DNA of 64,000 nucleotides from Geminicoccaceae bacterium (GCA_025999455.1 AP024683.1:193501-257500), one strand, 5' to 3'; positions 1 through 9,940 are shown, numbered from the stretch's first letter. A program made the numbers and translations. Notes: a model not told the origin generated them from the sequence alone.

Positions 1-766
1 GGGAGAGCAGGATCGGCACCCAGAGGACGAGCCACGGCAGCGCCGCGACCAGGTTCGCCGCGAGCCAAGCCAGGGCAAGCCGTATCTCGCTGCGCCGATG
101 CTCGATCCAAAGAACGGACGCTGTGAGATTGACCAAGAGGAGTAGCAAAGGGCCCGTATTGTGAGCCCAAAGGACGGCCGCTCCGCCGACCGCGTAGGCC
201 GCGACCGGCGGGAACAGTGATGGCACTCCCCCCCACCCAGCCGCGATGTCGGCGGTCCGGCGGTCTTCCCTCGGTCCGAAAAAGGTCGCGACGGCCCAGA
301 GAAGGAGAAGCGTGCCGGCCACGAGGAGAGCGTAGCCGCGTGCCTCTTGCGAATAGGCGACGAGCAGCGGGTCGGTCGCGACGAGTGCCGCGGCGGCGAG
401 CCCGGCCCCGGACCCGGCGAGTGCTCGGCCCACGAGAAAGGCGAGCGGAACCGCGAGGATGCCGAACGACGCCGCCGGCAGCCGGAGCATCGCCTCGCCG
501 TCGCCGAGCGTCGCGAGGACCAGCCGTTCGAGGGTGAACCAAAGGGGCGGGTTCGTTTCCGTCGCGGCGGCCGGCCCCCAGAGATCGGCGAGCGGTAGAT
601 GCGCCCAACGCCAGGAAAAGGCCTCGTCGAGCCAGAGCGGCTCGGCGCCGAGCCCCGAAAGGCGCAAGAGACCGCCCACAAGAACGACGGCCGTAAGCGC
701 TGCTACCGTACCGCGTGGTACCGTCCGAGCGGCCGTCTCCGCATGAAGGGTCCGCGCGGCGCTCAA
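1..766 (-). CDS. GT39-type membrane glycosyltransferase, partial (C-terminus outside window)
   Basis: The first 255 codons run off the left edge with no stop. The frame reads as a multi-pass membrane protein. An N-terminal hydrophobic helix (about residues 22-37) is followed by the signature EPLWLDEAFS (catalytic-type Asp-Glu at about 48-49) and then TETNPPLWF, the luminal-loop pattern of PMT/ArnT-like enzymes. These transfer a sugar from a polyprenyl-phosphate donor to a lipid or protein on the periplasmic face. Further hydrophobic stretches follow. The TTG at 764-766 overlaps the stop of the upstream GT2 gene; a second in-frame TTG lies seven codons upstream. The coupling suggests the GT2 product makes the polyprenyl-linked sugar that this enzyme uses (inference). 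The acceptor cannot be told. Confidence 0.8.
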   Translation of the reverse strand, partial: MSAARTLHAETAARTVPRGTVAALTAVVLVGGLLRLSGLGAEPLWLDEAFSWRWAHLPLADLWGPAAATETNPPLWFTLERLVLATLGDGEAMLRLPAASFGILAVPLAFLVGRALAGSGAGLAAAALVATDPLLVAYSQEARGYALLVAGTLLLLWAVATFFGPREDRRTADIAAGWGGVPSLFPPVAAYAVGGAAVLWAHNTGPLLLLLVNLTASVLWIEHRRSEIRLALAWLAANLVAALPWLVLWVPILLS

Positions 767-1929
767 CCGCGGCTCCTCGAACCCCAAGTGTAGAAGCCCG
801 TCACCGTGTAGTTCCAAACGGCACCGACGAGGATCCCGGCGACGGCCGCGAGGAGCCAAGAGGTCTCGCGCACGAACAGGACCGTGGCGACGCCGACATT
901 GGCGATCGTGCCCACCGAGCAGGCGAGCGCGAAACTCGCCCAGCCGCGGAGCCAGGCGGCACCGCGCAACCGACGGTCGCCGTAGGTGAGCTCGTTGTTG
1001 AGGGCGAAATTGAACGTCATCGCGACCATGGTGGCGAGGGCTTGCGCCGGCAAGAACTCGGCGCCGCCCCACCTGTGGACGAACGCCAGGGTGGCCAGAT
1101 GCACCAAGACGCCGAGCCCGCCGACCGCCGCGAACATCAAGAAGCGGGCGGGGACCCAAGCACCCACGAGCTTGTCGAGGAGCAGCGTCACGAACTCGAC
1201 GACGACGCGCGCATCGAGCTTCGACCGGCCTTCCCGGCGCTCGCGGAAGCGGTAGGGCAGCTCGACCACGCGGAGCGGCTCGGGCGCGGAAAGGAGGATG
1301 TCGAGCAGGAGCTTGAAGCCGATCGCCGAAAGGTCACGGACGGTCGCCTCGAACGCCTCGCGGCGGAGCATGAAGAAGCCACTCAGCGGGTCGCTCAAAC
1401 CGCGCAGTCGCGGCAGCCCCCCGACGAGCCGCGTGGCGAACCGGCTCGCGAGCCGGCGATCCTCGGCCCAGCCCGGGACCTCGGGCCCGTCGAGGTAGCG
1501 GCTCGCGACGACGACGTCGGCTCGGCCGCCGCGCAGGACCTCGAGCATGGGGGCCAACAACCGCTCGTCGTGTTGCAGATCGGCGTCGATCACGGCGAGG
1601 TAGGGTGCCGCGGTTGCGAGCATGCCCTCGACACAGGCCGAGGCGAGGCCGCGGCGGCCGATCCGCTGCAGGCAGCGGAAGCGCGGATCGTGCAAGGCCA
1701 GCTCGCGCACGAGATCGGCGGTGCCGTCCGGCGAATCGTCGTCGACCACGACGACCTCGAAGGCGATCCCCTCGAGCGCGGCCGTGAGCCGGGACGCGAG
1801 CTCGAGGACGTTCGCCCGTTCCTGGTAGGTCGGAACGATCACGGCGAGTTCGGGCGCCCCCGAGCTGCGTCGGGCGGGCCGCAACGTCGCGCCGGTCGCG
1901 ACCCGCTCCTCTTCGCGAAGTGCCCGCAA
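763..1929 (-). CDS. Polyprenyl-phosphate glycosyltransferase (GT2) fused to GtrA membrane domain
   Basis: The N-terminal two thirds is a GT-A glycosyltransferase family 2 domain: AVIVPTYQERANV at the start, the nucleotide-binding VVVDDDSPDGT, and DADLQHDE with the metal-binding aspartates. The C-terminal 125 residues are hydrophobic with four predicted helices, typical of GtrA flippase-like domains (FLMFAAVGGLG to NYTVTGFYTW). The family charges a polyprenyl phosphate with a hexose and helps flip it. The start chosen is TTG at 1927-1929 because AGGAGG lies seven bases upstream. An in-frame ATG at 2077-2079 would add a low-complexity Arg/Ala-rich leader not typical of the family. The gene overlaps the downstream GT39 gene by four bases, so the two are probably co-translated. 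Confidence 0.88.
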   Translation of the reverse strand: MRALREEERVATGATLRPARRSSGAPELAVIVPTYQERANVLELASRLTAALEGIAFEVVVVDDDSPDGTADLVRELALHDPRFRCLQRIGRRGLASACVEGMLATAAPYLAVIDADLQHDERLLAPMLEVLRGGRADVVVASRYLDGPEVPGWAEDRRLASRFATRLVGGLPRLRGLSDPLSGFFMLRREAFEATVRDLSAIGFKLLLDILLSAPEPLRVVELPYRFRERREGRSKLDARVVVEFVTLLLDKLVGAWVPARFLMFAAVGGLGVLVHLATLAFVHRWGGAEFLPAQALATMVAMTFNFALNNELTYGDRRLRGAAWLRGWASFALACSVGTIANVGVATVLFVRETSWLLAAVAGILVGAVWNYTVTGFYTWGSRSRG

Positions 1930-1981
1930 ACCCGATCCTCCTCGGTCGAGCGCCGCTCGCCCCCCATGATCGAAGGCGAAG

Positions 1982-1998
1982 GTTGACGAAAGATCAAC
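1982..1998. promoter_or_regulatory. Inverted repeat GTTGA-N7-TCAAC in the divergent intergenic region
   Basis: A perfect 5-bp inverted repeat lies between the glycosyltransferase gene (leftward) and the Ldh_2 dehydrogenase gene (rightward). It could be an operator. TTGACG at 1983-1988 also resembles a -35 box, but no good -10 follows at 16-18 bases. The rest of this 244-base gap holds no open frame that looks coding. Confidence 0.25.
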
Positions 1999-2173
1999 GC
2001 GCCCGGCGAAAATCGAGCTTCGGGGTGACCGCTGCGTCGCGCCGGCGCCGGCGCGCCGCGGTGCCACACGCGCCTGCAAGGAAGCTACGCGGCTCGCGGC
2101 TTTGACGCGCGGGGGCTCGCCGGCTAAGCGCGCTCGGGACGCCGCGCCGAGCGGCCGGATCGGAGGGAGCGGG

Positions 2174-3259
2174 ATGCGTGTCGCGGTGGAGCCGTTGCGG
2201 CGGCTCGTGAGCGCGGTTTTCGAGCGGGCAGGCTGCCCGGCCGACGAGGCGGGCCGGATCGCCCTCTATCTGAGCAAGGCGAACCTCACCGGGCACGACA
2301 GCCACGGCGTCGTCCGCGTCCCGCGCTATCTCGAATGGCTCCAGCAGGGCCGCGTGCGGGCCGGGCAGCACGCCGAACTCGTCCTCGACGGGCCCTCGAT
2401 CGCGGTCGTCGACGGTCGTCACGGCTTCGGTCAGACCATCGGGCCCGAGGCCTGCCGGATCGGCATCGAGAAGGCGAAGGCCACGGGGCTCGCGCTCGTC
2501 GCGATCCGCCGCTCCGGCCATCTCGGCCGGATCGGCGATTTCGCCGAAATGGCGATCGAGGCGGGCATCGTCTCGTTGCATTTCGTCAACGCCTACAACT
2601 CGGTGCTGGTCGCACCCTACGGCTCCCGCTCGCGGCGCTTCTCGACCAACCCGATCTGCATCGGCGTGCCGACCGGCGACGACCGGCCGTTCGTGCTCGA
2701 CTTCGCGACCTCGCTCGTCGCCGAGGGCAAGTGTCTCGTGGCGCACCAGGGCGGCAAACCGATCCCGCCGGATGCGCTCGTCGGCCCCGACGGCCGGCTC
2801 ACCGGCGACACGAGTGTGCTCTACGGCCCGTCCGACGGCGGGGGCTATCCCGATCCGCGCAAGGGCCCGGGAGCGATGCGGGCCTTCGGCGAGCACAAGG
2901 GCTCGGGGCTGGCGCTCGCCTGCGAGCTGCTCGCGGGCGCACTCGGGGGCTCGGGCATCAACGCCGATCCCGACGGGCCGTTCCACAACGGGATGCTCTC
3001 CTTCTACGTCGACCCGCGTGCCCTGGGCCAGGGTGAAGGGTTCTTCGCCGAAGTCCGCCGCTTCCTCGATTGGATCCGAGCCGCCGCACCGATCGACCCG
3101 GAGGTCGGCGTCTTGATCCCGGGCGACAAGGAACGTGCGACGGCGGCCGAGCGGCTGGCCAACGGCATCCCGTTGCCCGCCGAAACCTGGGGCGCCATCC
3201 TCGGTGCCGCCCACAAGGCCGGCCTTTCGCAGGCCGAGATCGATCGCTTGCTGGCCTGA
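2174..3259 (+). CDS. Ldh_2-family (malate/L-lactate/ureidoglycolate) dehydrogenase
   Basis: This 361-residue protein belongs to the NAD(P)-dependent oxidoreductase family represented by L-sulfolactate, malate and ureidoglycolate dehydrogenases, which lack a Rossmann fold. Family hallmarks are DSHGVVRVPRY near residue 45, GHLGRIGDFAE near 116 with the catalytic-type His, STNPICIGVP near 158 and GEHKGSGLA near 240. The start ATG at 2174 follows GGAGGGA by five bases; an upstream TTG gives an unlikely Arg-rich leader. The gene is followed 16 bases on by an RraA-like gene, which suggests a small 2-hydroxy/2-oxo-acid catabolic operon. The exact substrate cannot be read from sequence. Confidence 0.88.
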   Translation: MRVAVEPLRRLVSAVFERAGCPADEAGRIALYLSKANLTGHDSHGVVRVPRYLEWLQQGRVRAGQHAELVLDGPSIAVVDGRHGFGQTIGPEACRIGIEKAKATGLALVAIRRSGHLGRIGDFAEMAIEAGIVSLHFVNAYNSVLVAPYGSRSRRFSTNPICIGVPTGDDRPFVLDFATSLVAEGKCLVAHQGGKPIPPDALVGPDGRLTGDTSVLYGPSDGGGYPDPRKGPGAMRAFGEHKGSGLALACELLAGALGGSGINADPDGPFHNGMLSFYVDPRALGQGEGFFAEVRRFLDWIRAAAPIDPEVGVLIPGDKERATAAERLANGIPLPAETWGAILGAAHKAGLSQAEIDRLLA

Positions 3260-3275
3260 GTGGGGAGCTCTTCGG

Positions 3276-3974
3276 ATGACCCCGACCCGCGACCTCCTCG
3301 CCCGTCTCGCGCAGGCGGACACACCCACGATCTGCAACGCGCTCGAGCTCGTCGTCCCGGAACGGCGCGCCAAGGGCTTCACGACGAAGCCCTTCGTCGT
3401 CGCGTTCCCGACCCTGGGGCCGATCGTGGGCGTCGCGCGGACCGCGACGATCCGCGCGCGTGAGCCCTCCTCCCGTGATCCGGCCGAAGCGAAAGCACGC
3501 CGGCTCGACTATTACCGCTACGTGGCGGCCGACGCGCTGCCGACCGTCGCGGTGATTCAGGACCTCGACGATCCGCCGGGCTTCGGTGCGTTCTGGGGCG
3601 AGGTCAACAGCGCGGTCCACAAAGGTTTGGGTTGTCTCGGCTGCATCACCAACGGGTCGATCCGCGACCTCGACCTCTTGGCGCCCGGCTTCCAACTCCT
3701 CGCGGGCTCGGTCGGGCCGAGCCACGCCTGGGTGCACGTCGAGGCCTTCGCCTGCGACGTCGAGGTGCACGGCATGACGGTCCGGCACGGCGACCTGATC
3801 CACGCCGACCGCCACGGTGCCGTCGTGATCCCGGCCGAAGCGGCGGCTCGGCTGCCGGAGGCGATCGAGCTCTGTGGGCGGCGCGAGGCGCCGATCCTCG
3901 CGGCGGCGCGGGCCCCGGGCTTTTCCGTCGAGAAGCTCGCGGCCGCCTGGGCGGAGGCCGAGGACATCCACTGA
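3276..3974 (+). CDS. RraA-like / 4-hydroxy-4-methyl-2-oxoglutarate aldolase-family protein
   Basis: A 232-residue RraA/HMG-aldolase fold protein. Typical motifs are DTPTICNALE near the N-terminus, a central NGSIRDLD (about 126-133; Arg and Asp bind substrate and divalent metal in HMG/CHA aldolases) and HGDLIHADRHGAVVIP. Family members are either class II pyruvate aldolases or RNase E regulators of the RraA type. The metabolic neighbour (an Ldh_2 dehydrogenase 16 bases upstream) favours an aldolase or decarboxylase acting on a 2-oxo acid. The final 35 residues form an extra helical tail seen in many environmental homologues. Substrate is unknown. Confidence 0.8.
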   Translation: MTPTRDLLARLAQADTPTICNALELVVPERRAKGFTTKPFVVAFPTLGPIVGVARTATIRAREPSSRDPAEAKARRLDYYRYVAADALPTVAVIQDLDDPPGFGAFWGEVNSAVHKGLGCLGCITNGSIRDLDLLAPGFQLLAGSVGPSHAWVHVEAFACDVEVHGMTVRHGDLIHADRHGAVVIPAEAAARLPEAIELCGRREAPILAAARAPGFSVEKLAAAWAEAEDIH

Positions 3975-3986
3975 GGGACCGCCACC

Positions 3987-4196
3987 GTGGACGGAATCGG
4001 CCGGTTCCTCGTCGTCCTGGGCGTCGTTCTGATCGTGGTCGGGCTCACCATGCCCTGGCTCGGCAAGCTCGGCCTCGGACGGCTTCCCGGAGACATCGTG
4101 ATCGAGCGCGAAAATTTTTCGTTCTATTTCCCGATCACGACCTCGATCCTGCTGAGCTTGCTGCTGTCGCTGATCTTCTGGTTCTTCCAGCGCTGA
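3987..4196 (+). CDS. DUF2905 family small membrane protein
   Basis: A 69-residue protein starting at GTG, 12 bases after the RraA-like gene. It has two hydrophobic helices (about residues 5-24 and 48-67) separated by the conserved segment LGRLPGDIVIERENFSFYFP, the signature of DUF2905. Function of the family is unknown; members are small inner-membrane proteins often found as single genes beside unrelated operons. Close spacing suggests co-transcription with the two genes before it, though this may be incidental. Confidence 0.85.
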   Translation: MDGIGRFLVVLGVVLIVVGLTMPWLGKLGLGRLPGDIVIERENFSFYFPITTSILLSLLLSLIFWFFQR

Positions 4197-4267
4197 AACG
4201 GCCGATCCGGCGAACCGGGACTCGCTCGCGCGAACCCGACGCGGCCGACTCGTGCGGGCTTCGGAGC

Positions 4268-4801
4268 TCAGAACGGAATGTCGTCGTCGAGTTCCTCGGC
4301 GAGCGAAGGCTTGCCGCGAGCCGGCGCCCCCGATCCCGGCCCCCGCCCGGCGGGCGCGCCGCGCGCGGCCGTCGGTCGCGGTGGCGGCCGGTCCTCGACC
4401 TCGAGCACGGGCACGTCCTCGGCCGGGCCGAGCTCGTTCGGCCCCTCGCCGCGCCCGCCCAAGAGGACGAGCTCACCGCGGAACCGCTGCAGGACGATCT
4501 CGGTCGTGTACCGCTCCTGACCGGTCTGGTCCTGCCATTTGCGGGTCTGCAGGCTGCCCTCGATGTACACGGTCCGGCCCTTGCTCAGGTAACGCTCGGC
4601 GACCTCGGCGAGGTTCGGGTTGAAGATGACGACCCGGTGCCACTCCGTGCGCTCCTTGGTCTCGCCGGACAGGCGGTCCTTCCAGCGCTCGGAGGTCGCG
4701 ACCGAGAGATGCACGATCTTCTGGTTGTCCTGGGTGTAGCGGACCTCGGGATCGCGGCCGAGATTGCCTACGAGGATCACCTTGTTGACGCTGCCGGCCA
4801 T
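4268..4801 (-). CDS. ssb: Single-stranded DNA-binding protein
   Basis: A 177-residue SSB. The N-terminal OB-fold begins [21 protein letters not shown] and includes [10 protein letters not shown] and [16 protein letters not shown] Pro/Gly/Ala/Arg-rich linker follows, and the acidic tip DDDIPF recruits partner proteins (DNA polymerase III, RecO, PriA and others). It coats single-stranded DNA in replication, repair and recombination. The start is the ATG at 4799-4801 just before the canonical N-terminus. In many alphaproteobacteria ssb lies next to uvrA; here two unrelated genes separate them. No clear SOS (GTTC/GAAC) box is visible upstream. Confidence 0.97.
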   Translation of the reverse strand: MAGSVNKVILVGNLGRDPEVRYTQDNQKIVHLSVATSERWKDRLSGETKERTEWHRVVIFNPNLAEVAERYLSKGRTVYIEGSLQTRKWQDQTGQERYTTEIVLQRFRGELVLLGGRGEGPNELGPAEDVPVLEVEDRPPPRPTAARGAPAGRGPGSGAPARGKPSLAEELDDDIPF

Positions 4802-4915
4802 GGCCCGACTCTCCCGCTGCGCTGCGGGGCCGAGATTACGCGGGGGCGGCGGTCGGCGCCATCCGGGGCGTCGTCGCCTTGCCGATCCCCGTTTCGGTGA
4901 CCAAGTGCGGCGACG

Positions 4916-5809
4916 ATGCGAAGGCTGTTCGTGCTCACCCTTCTCCTCCTGCTCGCCGCTTGCGCCCGGGCCGAGCTGCTCGACGCGCTCACCCCGACGA
5001 CCGGCTATCGGGTCGAGCAGGGGCTCGCCTACGGCACCCATCCGCGCCAGCGCCTCGACCTCTACCATCCCGAAGAGCCGCGCGCCGACCGAGCCCTCGT
5101 CGTCTTCTTCTACGGGGGAAGCTGGCAGAGCGGGGAGCGCGCTCTCTACCGCTTCGTGGGCCAGGGGCTCGCCGCGCGCGGCTACACGGTGGCGATCCCC
5201 GATTATCGGTTGTTCCCGGAAGTCCGCTGGCGCGAGATCCTGGAGGACGGTGCGGCGGCGGTCGCGAGGGCGCGGGCTGCGGTCGGTTTCGAGCGAGACG
5301 GCCCGCTCGTGCTCGCCGGCCACTCGGCGGGCGCTTGGATCGCGGCCATGCTGGCGCTCGATCCTTGCCGGCTGCCCGATCGACCGGACCTGTTCCTGGG
5401 CCTCGCCGGTCCTTACGACTTCCTTCCGCTGCACGACCCGGTCCTCGTCGCCGGTTTCGGCCCCGGCGAGCCGGACGGGGCGAGCCAGCCCGTGCGCTAC
5501 GTGGACGGGCCCGAGCCACCCACCCTGCTCCTCCACGGCAATCGCGATCTGACCGTTCTGCCGCGCAACAGCGAACGGCTCGCGGCCATGCTGCGGGCGG
5601 TCGGGACCCCAGTCGAGCTCGTTCAATTCGAGGGCGAGCACATCCTGCCGCTGCTCGGCCTGTCGAGCCGGTTCGCCCACCTCGCGCCGACCCTGGACCG
5701 ACTCGACGCCTTCCTCGCCGAGCACCGGCCCCGCGGCCGCCGCCCGCCGGGCGGTACCTGCCTCCGCGATCTTTCCGCAGCGCGTCCTTCGAACGGCGCT
5801 CGCGGCTGA
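4916..5809 (+). CDS. Predicted lipoprotein alpha/beta-hydrolase (esterase)
   Basis: A 297-residue alpha/beta-hydrolase of the carboxylesterase/BD-FAE type. The N-terminus is a lipoprotein signal peptide with lipobox LLAAC (Cys at about 16), so the enzyme probably sits on the periplasmic side of a membrane. An oxyanion-hole segment VVFFYGGSW (HGG-like) is followed by the nucleophile elbow GHSAGA (Ser about 137), then [11 protein letters not shown] (Asp) and EGEHILPL (His) complete a plausible triad. The gene is divergent from ssb with a 114-base gap. The natural substrate is unknown. Confidence 0.85.
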   Translation: MRRLFVLTLLLLLAACARAELLDALTPTTGYRVEQGLAYGTHPRQRLDLYHPEEPRADRALVVFFYGGSWQSGERALYRFVGQGLAARGYTVAIPDYRLFPEVRWREILEDGAAAVARARAAVGFERDGPLVLAGHSAGAWIAAMLALDPCRLPDRPDLFLGLAGPYDFLPLHDPVLVAGFGPGEPDGASQPVRYVDGPEPPTLLLHGNRDLTVLPRNSERLAAMLRAVGTPVELVQFEGEHILPLLGLSSRFAHLAPTLDRLDAFLAEHRPRGRRPPGGTCLRDLSAARPSNGARG

Positions 5810-5924
5810 CGCACGCGCCACACGCCCGGCCGACGGGCCGCGGTCGCCGATCGGGTGCGGCGGGGATGGCCGATCGGTCGCGTGCCCGTTACGCTCGTCA
5901 CGTGCCACGAGGGGAGGCCGACCG

Positions 5925-6362
5925 GTGGGTTCGCGGCTCGACTATCGGCAGGCGGCACCGGAGCCGTTCGCCGAGCTCATGGCGATCACGAAGCGGCTGA
6001 AGAGCGGTCGGCTCGCCGGCAAGCTCGTCGAGCTCGTCTTCTTGCGCTGCTCGCAGATCAACCGTTGCGCGCATTGCGTCGACAACCATTCCCGGGCGCT
6101 GCGCGCGCTCGGCGAGAGCGACGAGCGGCTCGACTGCCTCTTGGTCTGGCGCGACACCCCCTTCTTCGATCGGCGCGAACGGGCGGCCCTCGCCTTCGCC
6201 GAAGCCATGACGCGGATCGACGAGGCGGGCGTGCCGGAGGGCGTTTGGGCCGAGGCGCGCGCCGTGTTCGACGATGCCGAGCTCGCCTTCGCGATCGTCG
6301 TGATCAACGCCTGGAACCGGCTTTCCGTGGGCTTCGCGCACGGACCTGCGCCGCGGGGATGA
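5925..6362 (+). CDS. Carboxymuconolactone decarboxylase/AhpD-like family protein
   Basis: A 145-residue, all-alpha CMD/AhpD-like protein. It carries the redox signature [13 protein letters not shown] (Cys 48 and Cys 51), which in AhpD-type proteins forms a peroxidase-supporting disulfide. GTG at 5925 follows the ribosome-binding sequence GGGGAGG. The rest matches the short alkylhydroperoxidase core, including a conserved [17 protein letters not shown] helix. It sits alone between an esterase and uvrA with 100-base gaps on each side. A role in peroxide or organic-hydroperoxide defence is inferred from the family only. Confidence 0.85.
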   Translation: MGSRLDYRQAAPEPFAELMAITKRLKSGRLAGKLVELVFLRCSQINRCAHCVDNHSRALRALGESDERLDCLLVWRDTPFFDRRERAALAFAEAMTRIDEAGVPEGVWAEARAVFDDAELAFAIVVINAWNRLSVGFAHGPAPRG

Positions 6363-6463
6363 GGAGGAAGAGCTTCGCTCCGCCCCCTTGCCCGGGCGAT
6401 CCGGGCGGCGCATGAAGCCGTATCGGCGGTGGCGCGGCTCGCGCGTCGCTCTCCCGGTGGGCC

Positions 6464-9322
6464 ATGGACGACTTCATCCGCATCCGCGGTGCCCGCGAGC
6501 ACAACCTCAAGGGCATCGACGTCGACATTCCGCGCAACAAGCTCGTGGTCATCACGGGGCTTTCCGGCTCCGGTAAGTCTTCGTTGGCCTTCGATACGAT
6601 CTACGCCGAAGGCCAGCGCCGCTACGTCGAGTCGCTCTCCGCTTACGCCCGGCAGTTCCTCGAGCTCATGCAGAAGCCGGACGTCGACCTCATCACGGGT
6701 CTCTCGCCGGCGATCTCGATCGAGCAGAAGACGACGTCCAAGAACCCGCGCTCGACGGTCGCGACCGTCACCGAGATCTACGACTACATGCGGCTTCTGT
6801 GGGCGCGCGTAGGGGTGCCGTATTCGCCCGTCACCGGGCTGCCGATCGAGGCGCAGACCGTCTCGCAGATGGTCGACCGCATCCTCGCGATGCCGGAAGG
6901 GACGCGGCTCTACCTCCTGGCCCCCATCGTCCGCGGCCGCAAGGGTGAATACCGAAAAGAACTCCAAGAGCTCCAGCGCCGCGGCTTCGAGCGGGTCAAA
7001 GTCGACGGCGAGCTCTATGACATAGAGGAGGTCCCCACTCTCGACAAAAAACGCAAGCACGAGATCGAGGTCGTGGTCGACCGCCTGGTGATCGGCCCCG
7101 ACCTCGCCCAACGCTTGGCCGACAGCCTCGAGACCGCGCTCGAGCTCGCCGACCAGATCGCCGTCGTCGAGAACGCCGACACCGGGGAGCGGACGGTGCT
7201 CTCGGCCAAGTTCGCCTGCCCGGTCTCGGGTTTCACGCTCCCGGAGATCGAGCCGCGGCTCTTCAGCTTCAACAATCCCTACGGGGCCTGCCCGGCCTGC
7301 GACGGTCTCGGCAAGCTCCTGCGCGTCGACCCCGAGCTCGTGGTCCCGGACCCGGACAAGTCGATCGCCCAGGGTGCCGTCGAACCCTGGGCGTCGCAGA
7401 CCATGATGTACTACCCGCAGGCGCTCCTTTCGATTTGCCGGCATCTCGGGGCCGACCCGACGATCCCGTGGAAGCGGCTGCCGAAGCGGGTCCGCGACGT
7501 CGTCCTGTTCGGCTCGGGCGACGAGCCGATCCCGCTCGAGTTCGAGGACGGACTCCGGACCATCAAGACCAACAAGCCGTTCGAGGGCGTCGTCCACAAT
7601 CTCCAGCGCCGCTGGCGCGAGACCGAGTCGGCCTGGATGCGGGAGGAACTCGAGCGCTACATGTCGGCGAGCCGCTGCGAAGCCTGCCGAGGTTTCCGGC
7701 TCAAGCCCGAAGCCCTCTGCGTCAAGATCGACGGCCGGCACATCGGCGAGGTGGCCGAGCTCTCGATCCGCGAGGCGGTCGCCTGGTTCGAAGAGCTGCC
7801 GGCCAAGCTCTCCGCCAAGCAGAACGAGATCGCCGTGCGGATCCTCAAGGAGATCCGCGAACGGCTCGGCTTCCTCGTCGACGTCGGGCTCGACTATCTG
7901 ACGCTCGCCCGCGATTCCGGCACGCTCTCGGGCGGCGAGAGCCAGCGTATCCGGCTCGCCTCGCAGATCGGCAGCGGGCTCACGGGCGTCCTTTACGTGC
8001 TCGACGAGCCCTCGATCGGCCTCCACCAACGCGACAACGACCGGCTGCTCGCGACCCTCGAGCGGCTGCGCGACCTCGGCAACACGGTGATCGTCGTCGA
8101 GCACGACGAGGATGCGATCCGCCGTGCCGACCACGTGATCGACATGGGGCCGGGTGCCGGCGTGCACGGCGGCATGATCGTGGCCCAAGGCGCGCCCGAA
8201 GAGGTGATGCGCGAGCCGGCCTCGCTCACCGGGCAATATCTGTCGGGGCGGCGGCAGATTCCGCTACCGGCCCGCCGGCGCGAGCCGGTCCCCGGCCGCT
8301 GGCTCGAGCTCGTGGGCTGCCGCGCCAACAATCTCAAGGACGTGACGGCACGCTTTCCGCTCGGCTCGTTCGTCTGTGTGACCGGCGTCTCGGGCTCGGG
8401 AAAATCCTCGCTCGTCGTCGACACGCTCTATCCGGCGCTCGCCCGGCGGCTCATGGGCGCACGCACGGTGCCGGGCGAACATCGCGAACTCCGGGGCATC
8501 GAGCTCGTCGACAAGGTCGTCGACATCGACCAATCGCCGATCGGCCGTACGCCGCGCTCGAACCCCGCCACCTACACCGGCGCCTTCACGCCGATCCGCG
8601 ACTGGTTCACCGGGCTGCCGGAAGCCCGGGCACGCGGCTACAAAGCCGGCCGCTTCAGTTTCAACGTGAAGGGCGGGCGGTGCGAGGCTTGCCAGGGCGA
8701 CGGTGTCATCAAGATCGAGATGCACTTCTTGCCCGACGTGTTCGTCACCTGCGACGTCTGCAAGGGCAAGCGCTTCAACCGCGAGACGCTCGAGGTCACC
8801 TACCGCGGCAAGTCGATCGCCGATGTGCTCGACATGACCGTCGACAGCGCCGTCGAGTTCTTCGAAGGCGTGCCGGCGGTCCGCCACAAATGTCTGACGT
8901 TGCAGAAAGTGGGGCTCGGTTACATCCGCCTGGGGCAACAGGCGACGACGCTCTCGGGCGGTGAAGCGCAACGGGTCAAGCTCGCCAAGGAACTGTCGCG
9001 GCGAGCCACCGGCCAGACCGTCTACATCCTGGACGAGCCCACGACCGGGCTGCATTTCGAGGACGTGAAGAAGCTCCTCGAAGTGCTGCACGCGCTCGTC
9101 GATCAGGGCAACACGGTGATCGTCATCGAGCACAATCTCGAGGTCATCAAGACCGCGGATTGGATCCTCGATCTCGGCCCCGAAGGCGGCGACGGCGGTG
9201 GGCGGATCGTGGCCGAGGGGCCGCCCGAACTCGTGGCGCGCGTGGCCGAGAGCCACACCGGACGCTACCTCGCGATGCACCTGCCCGAGCTCCGCCCGGC
9301 TCGCCGCCGCGGGACGGCCTGA
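6464..9322 (+). CDS. uvrA: Excinuclease ABC subunit A
   Basis: A 952-residue UvrA, full length for the family. It is the ATP-dependent damage sensor of nucleotide excision repair, loading UvrB. Two ABC modules are visible: Walker [10 protein letters not shown] (about 31-39) with LSGGESQR near 488, and GVSGSGKSS near 640 with LSGGEAQR near 829. The second zinc module CEAC...CDVC (about 739-765) is intact. The first retains FACPVSGF...CPACDGLG, with Ser replacing one Cys, a change I recall from other alphaproteobacterial UvrAs. The ATG at 6464 has only a weak ribosome-binding sequence. No SOS operator is evident upstream. Confidence 0.98.
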   Translation: MDDFIRIRGAREHNLKGIDVDIPRNKLVVITGLSGSGKSSLAFDTIYAEGQRRYVESLSAYARQFLELMQKPDVDLITGLSPAISIEQKTTSKNPRSTVATVTEIYDYMRLLWARVGVPYSPVTGLPIEAQTVSQMVDRILAMPEGTRLYLLAPIVRGRKGEYRKELQELQRRGFERVKVDGELYDIEEVPTLDKKRKHEIEVVVDRLVIGPDLAQRLADSLETALELADQIAVVENADTGERTVLSAKFACPVSGFTLPEIEPRLFSFNNPYGACPACDGLGKLLRVDPELVVPDPDKSIAQGAVEPWASQTMMYYPQALLSICRHLGADPTIPWKRLPKRVRDVVLFGSGDEPIPLEFEDGLRTIKTNKPFEGVVHNLQRRWRETESAWMREELERYMSASRCEACRGFRLKPEALCVKIDGRHIGEVAELSIREAVAWFEELPAKLSAKQNEIAVRILKEIRERLGFLVDVGLDYLTLARDSGTLSGGESQRIRLASQIGSGLTGVLYVLDEPSIGLHQRDNDRLLATLERLRDLGNTVIVVEHDEDAIRRADHVIDMGPGAGVHGGMIVAQGAPEEVMREPASLTGQYLSGRRQIPLPARRREPVPGRWLELVGCRANNLKDVTARFPLGSFVCVTGVSGSGKSSLVVDTLYPALARRLMGARTVPGEHRELRGIELVDKVVDIDQSPIGRTPRSNPATYTGAFTPIRDWFTGLPEARARGYKAGRFSFNVKGGRCEACQGDGVIKIEMHFLPDVFVTCDVCKGKRFNRETLEVTYRGKSIADVLDMTVDSAVEFFEGVPAVRHKCLTLQKVGLGYIRLGQQATTLSGGEAQRVKLAKELSRRATGQTVYILDEPTTGLHFEDVKKLLEVLHALVDQGNTVIVIEHNLEVIKTADWILDLGPEGGDGGGRIVAEGPPELVARVAESHTGRYLAMHLPELRPARRRGTA

Positions 9323-9374
9323 CGCCGCGGACGACGCCCGGCGCGCGTGGTAGGATCACGCGAAGGAGGTAGCG

Positions 9375-9845
9375 ATGGCGACGGCCCGCGCCCGCCGCGC
9401 GGTGGCGGGTTACGACGAGGATTTCTACGCCTGGTGCCTCGAGCAAGCCCGGGCGCTGCGCCGGCTCGCGGCCGCGCAGCCGACGCTCGACGAGTCGCTC
9501 GACCTCGAAAACCTCGCCGAGGAGATCGAGAGCTTGGGCAAGAGCCTGCTCCGCGAGCTCGGCTCGCGCTATCGCGTGCTGCTCCTGCACCTCTTGAAGT
9601 GGCTGCGTCAGCCGACGCTTCGGACCCCGAGCTGGCGTTCGACGATCCGCACCCAGCGGCGAGAGATCGCCGACCTGCTGGCGCAGAGCCCCAGCCTGCG
9701 GCGCCGACGCGCCGAGCGGCTCGCCGCGGCCTATGCGGCTGCGCGCGAGGATGCTGCCGACGAAACCGGTTTCCCGCTGGAGACGTTCCCCGAGACCTGC
9801 CCGTTCACGCTCGAGCAGTTGGAGGACCCGGACTTCCTGCCCTGA
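9375..9845 (+). CDS. DUF29 family protein
   Basis: A 156-residue DUF29 protein with the family pattern: YDEDFYAWCLEQARALR near the N-terminus, LDLENLAEEIESLGKS, then LLLHLLKWLRQP and SWRSTIRTQRREI. It is predicted to be alpha-helical and soluble. A strong AAGGAGGT lies four bases before the ATG. DUF29 genes are abundant in cyanobacteria and some alphaproteobacteria, often in multicopy, and their role is unknown. Neighbours (uvrA, a GNAT acetyltransferase) give no functional clue. Confidence 0.87.
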   Translation: MATARARRAVAGYDEDFYAWCLEQARALRRLAAAQPTLDESLDLENLAEEIESLGKSLLRELGSRYRVLLLHLLKWLRQPTLRTPSWRSTIRTQRREIADLLAQSPSLRRRRAERLAAAYAAAREDAADETGFPLETFPETCPFTLEQLEDPDFLP

Positions 9846-9940
9846 GGCGGAGGAATTGGCCGCCCGGGACGGCGCGAAGCGGACCTTGGCGGCGCGGCAC
9901 GCGGCGCGAGGCTGAGCGCGCACGCCAGGAGCCCGCGCCC

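Noticed and set aside
1930-2079. ATG start at 2079 for the GT2-GtrA gene
   Set aside because: The extra 50 residues look like non-coding GC-rich sequence; TTG 1929 is preceded by AGGAGG at ideal spacing.
2102-2173. Upstream extension of the Ldh_2 dehydrogenase from TTG 2102
   Set aside because: The leader is Arg/Ala-rich and unlike the family, while ATG 2174 has a good ribosome-binding sequence.
4802-4915. SOS/LexA box between ssb and the esterase, and before uvrA
   Set aside because: No GTTC-N7-GTTC or GAAC-N7-GAAC pattern is found in either control region.
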